A stretch of DNA of 64,000 nt from Lachnospiraceae bacterium (lineage in GTDB: Bacteria; Bacillota; Clostridia; Lachnospirales; Lachnospiraceae): NCBI GenBank assembly GCA_024687125.1, contig JAILFA010000009.1:1-64000 (forward strand), given 5' to 3'. Below, piece by piece: positions 57,656 through 64,000 of the stretch (position 1 is its first letter; each line of letters opens with the position of its first letter). A program made the position numbers and the translations under genes. The notes beneath the pieces are model-generated. The model had not been told where the DNA came from. It saw nothing but the letters and a program-made list of their open reading frames with translations, and searched no databases.

Positions 57656-58882
57656 ATGCAGGTATTTGAGGAACTTAAAGCACGCGGCCTTCTGGCCCAG
57701 CTCACCAATGAACATGAGATCCGTGAGCTCGTAAATAACGGCAAGGCCACCTTTTACATCGGGTTTGATCCGACAGCGGATTCTCTGCATGTCGGTCACT
57801 TTATGGCGCTGTGTCTGATGAAGCGTCTCCAGATGGCAGGAAACAAGCCGATCGCCCTGGTCGGCGGAGGAACCGGCATGATCGGTGATCCCACCGGCAG
57901 GAGTGATCTCAGACAGGTGCTCACCAAAGAGACGATCCAGCACAACTGCGAATGCTTCAAGCAGCAGATGAGCAGGTTCATCGAGTTTGGTGATGAAAAA
58001 GCAATCATGGTCAACAACGCCGACTGGCTGCTCGATCTGAATTACATGGAGTTTATCCGTGACATCGGTCCCTGTTTTTCCGTGAACAACATGCTCCGTG
58101 CGGAATGCTACAAGCAGCGTATGGAAAAGGGTCTGACCTTCCTTGAGTTCAATTACATGCTCCTGCAGAGCTATGACTTCCTGATGCTGTTCCAGAAATA
58201 CGGCTGCAGGATGCAGTTCGGCGGTGACGACCAGTGGAGCAATATGCTGGGCGGCACAGAGCTGATCCGCAAAAAGCTCGGCGAAGATGCCTATGCGATG
58301 ACGATCACGCTGCTGCTCAATTCCGAGGGCAAGAAAATGGGCAAGACCGCAAGCGGAGCAGTGTGGCTCGATCCGGATAAGACAAAGCCCTACGATTTCT
58401 ACCAGTACTGGAGAAATGTGGATGACGCCGATGTCATGAAGTGCCTTAAGATGCTCACCTTCCTGCCGGTCGAAGAGATCGAGGAGATGGAGAAATGGCC
58501 GGATGAGAGGATCAATGAAAAGAAGGAGATCCTGGCACGTGAGCTGACTGCACTCGTTCATGGAAAAGACGAGGCGGATAAGGCTGCGGCCGGCGCAAAA
58601 GCTCTTTTCGCAGGGGGCGGCGATCTTTCACAGATCCCTTCTGTGACGCTTTCAGATGATGACTTCGGAACTGACGGACGGATCGGTATCCTGACCGTGC
58701 TCGTCAAAGCGGGACTCGTTCCCTCCAACAGTGAGGCGAGACGCGCTGTGGAGCAAGGCGGTGTCACCTTTGGCGATGATAAGGTGACAGACAGCAAGGC
58801 GTCCTATACAAAAGAAGCTTTCAGCGGAGACGGTGTCATCGTCAGGCGCGGCAAGAAGAGCTTTAAACGGGTGACAGTATAG
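57656..58882 (+). CDS. tyrS: Tyrosyl-tRNA synthetase
   Basis: 408 residues of class I synthetase. HIGH-like motif in PTADSLHVGHFMALCLMK near residue 42, GGDDQWSNMLGGTELI near 188, KMSKS-like GKKMGKTASGAV near 223, and an S4 domain at the C terminus (about 345-405). ATG 57656 starts after an AGGAGG-poor leader. Unlike many Clostridia tyrS genes it has no T-box, so another control is needed. Confidence 0.95.
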   Translation: MQVFEELKARGLLAQLTNEHEIRELVNNGKATFYIGFDPTADSLHVGHFMALCLMKRLQMAGNKPIALVGGGTGMIGDPTGRSDLRQVLTKETIQHNCECFKQQMSRFIEFGDEKAIMVNNADWLLDLNYMEFIRDIGPCFSVNNMLRAECYKQRMEKGLTFLEFNYMLLQSYDFLMLFQKYGCRMQFGGDDQWSNMLGGTELIRKKLGEDAYAMTITLLLNSEGKKMGKTASGAVWLDPDKTKPYDFYQYWRNVDDADVMKCLKMLTFLPVEEIEEMEKWPDERINEKKEILARELTALVHGKDEADKAAAGAKALFAGGGDLSQIPSVTLSDDDFGTDGRIGILTVLVKAGLVPSNSEARRAVEQGGVTFGDDKVTDSKASYTKEAFSGDGVIVRRGKKSFKRVTV

Positions 58883-58929
58883 GAAGCTGACATCTCTGAT
58901 CATTCAGCTGGCAGCATCGGAGGTCATCA

Positions 58930-60822
58930 ATGCAAAAGACAGATATCTATGTTGCTCAGATGCTTGCTGATCTGGTCGGCCGCAAGACCGGCGAGATCAG
59001 CAAGGTTGATTATTCGCCGCAGAAACCGGAATTTCCTGCTTTCGATGAACAGGAAACATCCATTCCGCGCAGCACGCCCGAATCCTGCGCCATTTCTTCC
59101 AAATGGATCACCAGACTTTTCAGAGATCTCGCGCAGATCCAGGACAGTTCAGTTCACCGCATCATGATCGTCAAGGATGGTTTTGTGATCGGCGAGACCT
59201 CCTATGCACCCTACACAAACGACTGCTGGCATGTGTCGCATTCCCTGTGCAAATCGATCACCGGGATGGCTGTGGGCCTGCTCATCGATGAGGGAAAACT
59301 CTCTCTTGAAGAAAAGGTTCTGGATATCCTCCGTGATGACCGCGGTCCGATCGCACGTATGCTGCCTGCCAACGCGATCACAGTGCGTCATCTTCTCACT
59401 ATGTCCAGCGGTGTGAAATACAACGAAGCAGGAGCGGTCGCCGGTAATAAATGGCTCAGGGATTATCTCAATGCCGGTTCGAATTTCGCGCCCGGCAGTT
59501 CCTTTGAATACAACAGTATGAATTCCTATGTGCTCTCAGCGATCATATCCCGGAAGACCGGGGAGACACTGACAGAGTATCTGCGCCCGCGTCTCTTTGA
59601 ACCACTCGGGATACGCCGCTTTTTCTGGGAGGAGAGCCCGGAACACGTTGTCAAGGGCGGTTGGGGCATGTTCCTCAGGATCGAGGATATGGCCAAGCTC
59701 GGTATGCTCTACCTCCAGAACGGAAAATGGCAAGGAAGACAGATCATCCCTGAGGAATGGGTCAGGGAGTCCACGCAGACACAGATCAGGACCGGTATGG
59801 ATCACTGCGCCGCTTACGGATATCATCTCTGGATCCTCGAGGACAGACCCGGCGCGTTTTATTACAACGGCATGCTCGGACAGAACGTGTTCTGTTATCC
59901 GGATCTGAACATGGTCATCTGCACACAGGCCGGCAACGCCGAGGTCTTTCAGAAAGGCGAGATGAGCAACTGTATCCGAAAAGCTGTACGGGGGCTTGAT
60001 ACAGAGACGGCCTCATCGCCTCTTCCGGAGGATCTGCCCGCACTGAACGAGCTCAAGATGCTCTGCAGGAGGCTTTCCGGCAGAACGGCTCCGTCGCCCG
60101 GTATCGCTTCCGGAGGCTGGCCGCATGAAATACACGGCAGAAAACAGCGAAACACCGACGCACATGTCCCGTCCGTACGACGGCGCGAGATGCTGCGGCG
60201 TCTGTGGAGCACAAGGCTCGACGGGACAAGATATGAACTGGACATTCAGGGCGAGGGCATCTTTCCGCTGATCATGCAGGTATTCCACAATAATTTCACC
60301 GACGGGATCCGTTCGATCGGCTTCCGAAAGACCGGCAACGGCGGTTTTTGCATGGATCTCTATGAAGGAGAACAGGTCTACACGATCCCCTGCGGTTTTC
60401 ACGGCACGATCATCCGAAGCAGGATCGATATGCACGGGGAGATCTACGACATCGCAGTGCAGTCCGAATTTACGACCGATGAATACGGCAGGGCGGTCCT
60501 CAAGAATCTGATCTGCTTTGATGAAGAAGCGGCCAGCAGGGAGATCAACATCTATCTGGATGAACGGTCCGCAGGCAGCGCTGATGAGCATGATGCTCCG
60601 GAAAAGATCGAAGTCCGCATGGATGAGCATCCGGGATCTGAGATGATCGTTCCCACGCTGCAGATGATCACCACAGACAAGGCAACAGGACTGGACGGAT
60701 TCTTTATCAAGCTTTTTTCCAGCCACGGCGGGATGGATATCGTAAGGATGGTCTGCAATGCAACGATCAGGCCATCACTGTGCGGAACGCTCATGAAAAA
60801 TGCAAAGGAGGAGACAGTATGA
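58930..60822 (+). CDS. Serine hydrolase (class C beta-lactamase-like) with C-terminal extension
   Basis: 630 residues, no signal peptide, so probably cytoplasmic. Residues 55-365 are a class C beta-lactamase/esterase fold: the SxxK catalytic pair is Ser105-Lys108 in HSLCKSITGMAVG, and the second motif region is EYNSMNSYVL (about 197). The C-terminal 260 residues (from about 370) are a separate beta-rich domain of unknown kind. CGGAGG precedes ATG 58930. It overlaps the purine phosphorylase gene by four bases. The esterase or peptidase substrate is unknown. Confidence 0.78.
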   Translation: MQKTDIYVAQMLADLVGRKTGEISKVDYSPQKPEFPAFDEQETSIPRSTPESCAISSKWITRLFRDLAQIQDSSVHRIMIVKDGFVIGETSYAPYTNDCWHVSHSLCKSITGMAVGLLIDEGKLSLEEKVLDILRDDRGPIARMLPANAITVRHLLTMSSGVKYNEAGAVAGNKWLRDYLNAGSNFAPGSSFEYNSMNSYVLSAIISRKTGETLTEYLRPRLFEPLGIRRFFWEESPEHVVKGGWGMFLRIEDMAKLGMLYLQNGKWQGRQIIPEEWVRESTQTQIRTGMDHCAAYGYHLWILEDRPGAFYYNGMLGQNVFCYPDLNMVICTQAGNAEVFQKGEMSNCIRKAVRGLDTETASSPLPEDLPALNELKMLCRRLSGRTAPSPGIASGGWPHEIHGRKQRNTDAHVPSVRRREMLRRLWSTRLDGTRYELDIQGEGIFPLIMQVFHNNFTDGIRSIGFRKTGNGGFCMDLYEGEQVYTIPCGFHGTIIRSRIDMHGEIYDIAVQSEFTTDEYGRAVLKNLICFDEEAASREINIYLDERSAGSADEHDAPEKIEVRMDEHPGSEMIVPTLQMITTDKATGLDGFFIKLFSSHGGMDIVRMVCNATIRPSLCGTLMKNAKEETV

Positions 60823-61673
60823 ACAGACCTTTCGAGATCATGCATTCCTATGAACTGCGTATTGAGGAAGCGGTGAAGACCATCCGTAAGCGTGTCTCCT
60901 TTACGCCAAAGATCCTTTTGATCCTCGGATCGGGGCTCGGAGAATATGCTGCGGAGCTTGATGTTGAGGAGGAGATACCGTTCAGCGAGATCCCTGATTT
61001 TCCGATCTCCACGGCTCCCGGACACGACGGCAGGCTGATCTTCGGCAGGCTTGATGATATTCCCGTGGTATGCATGAAAGGAAGAGTGCATCTTTATGAA
61101 GGATATGAACCCTGGGATGTCGTTTTCCCGATCCGTGTGATGAAGGAGATCGGCGTCGGATCTGTCTTTCTGACAAACGCGTCAGGAGGCATCAATTACG
61201 GATTCATGGCCGGAGATCTGATGCTGATCACCGATCATATCTCTGTCTTTGCTCCGAACCCGCTGATCGGGCCGAATTTTGAGCGTTTCGGAACAAGGTT
61301 TCCTGACATGACGCATGTTTATGACGAAGAATTCTGCGATCTCATACGGGAAGCCGCCCACGAGGAAAAGGTGCCGCTGCAGGAGGGTGTTTACGTGCAG
61401 CTGACCGGGCCTTCCTTTGAGACACCCGCAGAGATACGAATGCTTCGGAATATGGGCGCGGACGCGGTAGGCATGAGCACCGTTATCGAAGCGATCGCCG
61501 CGCATCACGCCGGGCTTCGCGTCATCGGCATCTCCTGCATTTCCAATGCAGCGGCCGGTATGACAAAAGAACTTCTTTCCGGGGACGATGTCAATCTTAC
61601 CGCCAATGAGACAGCACCTCTCTTTTCCAGGCTGGTGACGGCATCGATCCGAAAGATCGGAAAGGAACTCTGA
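60819..61673 (+). CDS. Purine nucleoside phosphorylase
   Basis: 284 residues, class II (PNP/MTAP) family. Phosphate-binding GSGLGEYAAEL near residue 36, GRVHLYEGYEP near 86, TNASGGINYGFMAGDLMLI near 120 and substrate segment GPSFETPAEIRMLRNMGADA near 203. ATG 60819 overlaps the previous stop. It cleaves guanosine/inosine to free bases in salvage; specificity cannot be fixed. An MtaD-type deaminase nearby suggests a purine salvage set. Confidence 0.92.
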   Translation: MNRPFEIMHSYELRIEEAVKTIRKRVSFTPKILLILGSGLGEYAAELDVEEEIPFSEIPDFPISTAPGHDGRLIFGRLDDIPVVCMKGRVHLYEGYEPWDVVFPIRVMKEIGVGSVFLTNASGGINYGFMAGDLMLITDHISVFAPNPLIGPNFERFGTRFPDMTHVYDEEFCDLIREAAHEEKVPLQEGVYVQLTGPSFETPAEIRMLRNMGADAVGMSTVIEAIAAHHAGLRVIGISCISNAAAGMTKELLSGDDVNLTANETAPLFSRLVTASIRKIGKEL

Positions 61674-61683
61674 CTTATCAGCC

Positions 61684-62829
61684 ATGGCTAAAACAGCTGC
61701 TTCAAAACCGAAAAAGCGTTCTGTTTTCAGAAGGATCGTCATGATCCTGCTGATCCTATTTGCACTTCTGCTGGTGCTGGCCGCTGCCTTTTTTACGATC
61801 CTGACGATCCTGGAATACCGTCCGGATGATGTCGAAAGCATCGCGATCAGAGGTCCTGTAGCGGACGAGCGCCTTGCTTCTGTTTCCCGGGGAGAGACAT
61901 TAAGGGTCGCGACCTGGAACCTCGGATACGGCGCCCTCGGTGACAATGCCGATTTCTTTATGGACGGCGGCAGCATGGTCGTAACCGCCGATAAAGAACG
62001 CGTTGAAAAGAATCTGAAAGGTATCTCTGAGACTCTGCAGACGATCGATCCGGACATTTTTTTCGCACAGGAGATCGATCTCAACAGTGACCGATCCTAT
62101 CATATCGATGAAACAGAAAATCTTTTCTACTCCGGAAATCCGATCTTTCCGGAGGGGGCGGACAGTATGTTCGCCTGCAATTTCAGAGCCGCTTTTATCC
62201 CGTATCCGATCCCGCCGATCGGCAAGGTCAATTCAGGGATCCTGACGGTTTCTTCCTATGCCGTAAGCCAGGCGCAGCGCATCTCACTGCCATGCCCGTT
62301 TTCCTGGCCTGTAAGGACGGTCAATCTGAAGCGCTGTCTTCTTGTCAGCCGCATGCCTGTTGCGGACTCAGAGCATGAACTGGTACTCGTAAACCTTCAT
62401 CTGGAAGCCTATGATGACGGAGAGGGCAAGATCAAGCAGACAAAGATGCTCGCGGATTTCCTTTCAAAGGAAGCAGGTCTCGGCAATTATGTGATCGTCG
62501 GCGGCGATTTCAACCAGACATTTTCAAGCGTTGACAGCTCCGCGTATCCGATGCTCGAGGGCAACTGGCATGCGGGGAGTATCGAGGTCACTGATTTCCC
62601 CGACGGGTTTTCTTTTTACATGGATCCTTCAGTCCCTTCCGGCCGGTCGATCCTGCACCCGCTCGCTACGGCACAGAATAAAGATCCGCAGCATTTTCAG
62701 TATTACATGATCGACGGTTTTATCGTTTCGGATAATCTGGATGTAGAAAACTGTGAAACGCTTGATTACGGGTTTGTCTGCACAGATCATAACCCGGTCG
62801 TACTTACGGTTTCGATCCCGGAGAGCTGA
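61684..62829 (+). CDS. Membrane-anchored endonuclease/exonuclease/phosphatase (EEP) family protein
   Basis: 381 residues with one N-terminal helix (about 15-40). EEP-fold features are present: VATWNLGYGA (about 78), DIFFAQEIDLNS (about 125), VGGDFNQTFSS (about 277) and C-terminal TDHNPVVLTV. The metal-dependent active site is therefore intact. Substrate may be nucleic acid, phosphoinositide-like or other phosphoesters outside the membrane. No ribosome-binding site is clear. Confidence 0.82.
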   Translation: MAKTAASKPKKRSVFRRIVMILLILFALLLVLAAAFFTILTILEYRPDDVESIAIRGPVADERLASVSRGETLRVATWNLGYGALGDNADFFMDGGSMVVTADKERVEKNLKGISETLQTIDPDIFFAQEIDLNSDRSYHIDETENLFYSGNPIFPEGADSMFACNFRAAFIPYPIPPIGKVNSGILTVSSYAVSQAQRISLPCPFSWPVRTVNLKRCLLVSRMPVADSEHELVLVNLHLEAYDDGEGKIKQTKMLADFLSKEAGLGNYVIVGGDFNQTFSSVDSSAYPMLEGNWHAGSIEVTDFPDGFSFYMDPSVPSGRSILHPLATAQNKDPQHFQYYMIDGFIVSDNLDVENCETLDYGFVCTDHNPVVLTVSIPES

Positions 62830-62844
62830 GATAAGGAGAATACA

Positions 62845-64000
62845 ATGAAGACAAGGCTTTATAATGCTCGGATACTGACCATGGCGGATGATGCAGAACC
62901 TTTCAGAGGCGAACTGTGGACGGACGGGGGCCGGATCATTTTTGCAGGGACCGATCAGGAGGCCGCTGAAAAGCGCAGACTCCCGGGTGATCTGTCTTTT
63001 GATGAAGAGATCGACTGCTCAGGCAACCTCCTCATGCCGGGATTCAAGAATGCACACACACACTCCGCGATGACGCTCCTCAGGTCAAGAGCCGACGACC
63101 TCCCGCTCGATAAATGGCTGAACGAGCAGATCTTTCCTGTAGAAGCCAAAATGACCGAGGATGATATCTACCATCTGACCAAGCTTGCTTTTCTGGAGTA
63201 TCTTTCCGGCGGGATCACAGCCTGCTTTGATATGTATCTGACGCCCCGGTCGATCGCCAGGGCAGCGAAAGATGCAGGCTTTCGCATGGTACAGGTCGGG
63301 GCGGTCAACAACTTTTCCCAGTCTCCTGAGCTCGTGGAGGAGATGTACCGGGAACTGAACGGAAAGGATCCGTTCAATTCCTATATCATCGGCTTTCACG
63401 CCGAATACACCTGCTCCCGCGATCTGCTCGAAAAGATCGCTGCTCTCGCCGAAAAGTACAAGGCTCCTGTCTATACGCATATCTCCGAAACCGCTTTTGA
63501 GGTCGCGGGATGCAGGGAACGATACGGCATGAGTCCCGTCGCTTTCCTGGACAGCCTCGGAATGTTCCGGTACGGCGGCGGAGGGTATCATCTTGTGCAT
63601 GTTGACGACGATGATATCGAGATCCTGAAAGAACGCGGTATGTATGCGGTCACCAATCCGGGGTCCAACACAAAGCTTGCGAGCGGGATCGCGCCGATCT
63701 CCAGGTATCTGACGGCGGGTGTTCCTGTAGCGATCGGTACCGACGGACCTGCCTCCAACAACGCTCTCGACATGTTCCGTGAGATGTTCCTCGTGACCGG
63801 TCTGGCCAAGCTGAAAGACAATGACGCATCAAGCGTGGACGCTGCGGAGGTCCTGAAGATGGCCACGGTAAACGGCGCGCATGCCATGGGTCTTGATGAC
63901 TGTGATACTCTGGAAGTGGGCAAACGCGCGGATCTCATCATGATCGATCTTATGCAGCCCAATATGCAGCCGGTCAACAATATCCGCAAGAATCTGGTCT
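62845..64000 (+). CDS. Amidohydrolase: 5-methylthioadenosine/S-adenosylhomocysteine deaminase-like (3' truncated)
   Basis: About 385 residues are visible before the window ends, still in frame. Metal motif NAHTHSAMTLLRSRADDLPL near residue 71, then HAEYTCSRDLLEKIA and the ligand segment THISETAFEV near 212, with VAIGTDGPASNNALDMFREM near 295. This matches MtaD/SAH deaminase, which converts methylthioadenosine or S-adenosylhomocysteine to inosine forms. TAAGGAGA sits before ATG 62845. It probably belongs to the salvage operon with the upstream phosphorylase. Confidence 0.88.
   Translation, partial: MKTRLYNARILTMADDAEPFRGELWTDGGRIIFAGTDQEAAEKRRLPGDLSFDEEIDCSGNLLMPGFKNAHTHSAMTLLRSRADDLPLDKWLNEQIFPVEAKMTEDDIYHLTKLAFLEYLSGGITACFDMYLTPRSIARAAKDAGFRMVQVGAVNNFSQSPELVEEMYRELNGKDPFNSYIIGFHAEYTCSRDLLEKIAALAEKYKAPVYTHISETAFEVAGCRERYGMSPVAFLDSLGMFRYGGGGYHLVHVDDDDIEILKERGMYAVTNPGSNTKLASGIAPISRYLTAGVPVAIGTDGPASNNALDMFREMFLVTGLAKLKDNDASSVDAAEVLKMATVNGAHAMGLDDCDTLEVGKRADLIMIDLMQPNMQPVNNIRKNLV

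Noticed and set aside
1-64000. CRISPR arrays, prophage, transposons or rRNA
   Set aside because: No regularly spaced repeats, integrases, transposases or rRNA-like sequence were found on reading the window.

Overview
The window looks like chromosome from an anaerobic Bacillota (Clostridia), most likely a Lachnospiraceae-type bacterium of moderate to fairly high GC. The clues are the gene families present (DUF6320, DUF6465, UPF0210, a FtsA-like protein beside coaE, a THF riboswitch on folT), Gram-positive neighbourhoods (plsX-acpP-rnc-smc-ftsY, rsmD-coaD, recU) and acetogenic pta-ackA. Strong AGGAGG-type ribosome-binding sites and TTGACA/TATAAT promoters fit as well. The genus cannot be fixed from sequence alone. 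Almost everything lies on the plus strand; only the DUF6465 protein and TmcAL are on the minus strand. There is no rRNA, CRISPR array, prophage or insertion sequence.

Layout. 0-6.7 kb: polA (5' end cut by the window edge), coaE, a large FtsA-like protein, a metallo-beta-lactamase-fold hydrolase, and the ACT/UPF0210 pair. 6.7-15.2 kb: a tightly coupled set of two sugar-type ABC permeases, a HlyD-like adaptor and an orphan MacB-type periplasmic protein, then a polyamine importer potA-potB-potCD with the binding protein fused to the permease. 15.2-20.7 kb: a GGDEF protein overlapping a membrane SpoIIE-type phosphatase, a membrane-anchored Mrr-like nuclease and a lipoprotein. 20.7-23.2 kb: pheA, two small Cys-rich proteins with double-glycine leader-like N termini, tRNA-Gly(CCC), and an mscL with a zinc-ribbon tail. 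23.2-29.6 kb: a glucuronoxylan-type sugar locus (uxaC, a LacI-type sensor lacking its HTH, an internally deleted GDSL acetylesterase, a TIM-barrel isomerase, a 26-residue membrane peptide, and a GH120-type beta-xylosidase). 29.6-32.8 kb: a condensation-fold acyltransferase, a DUF6320 membrane protein and a pectin-acetylesterase-like hydrolase.

32.9-36 kb: truA, a zinc-ribbon protein, convergent DUF6465, tRNA-Ala(CGC) and tmcAL. 36-47.9 kb: pta-ackA, rpmF, plsX-acpP-rnc-smc-ftsY, threonine ammonia-lyase and a GH25 lysozyme-like membrane protein. 48-55.3 kb: an isolated flagellin-like gene, a short GyrA/ParC-type topoisomerase subunit, rsmD, coaD, two cell-envelope or unknown proteins, an RluA-type pseudouridine synthase and recU. 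55.3-57.5 kb: THF riboswitch with folT-folC. 57.6-64 kb: tyrS, a serine hydrolase, purine nucleoside phosphorylase, an EEP-family phosphatase/nuclease, and an MtaD-type deaminase cut by the window end.

The strongest candidates for something undescribed are the double-glycine Cys-rich peptides at about 22 kb, the permease/HlyD/MacB-PCD operon at 6.7-11.4 kb, and the acyltransferase-DUF6320-esterase triad at 29.6-32.8 kb.
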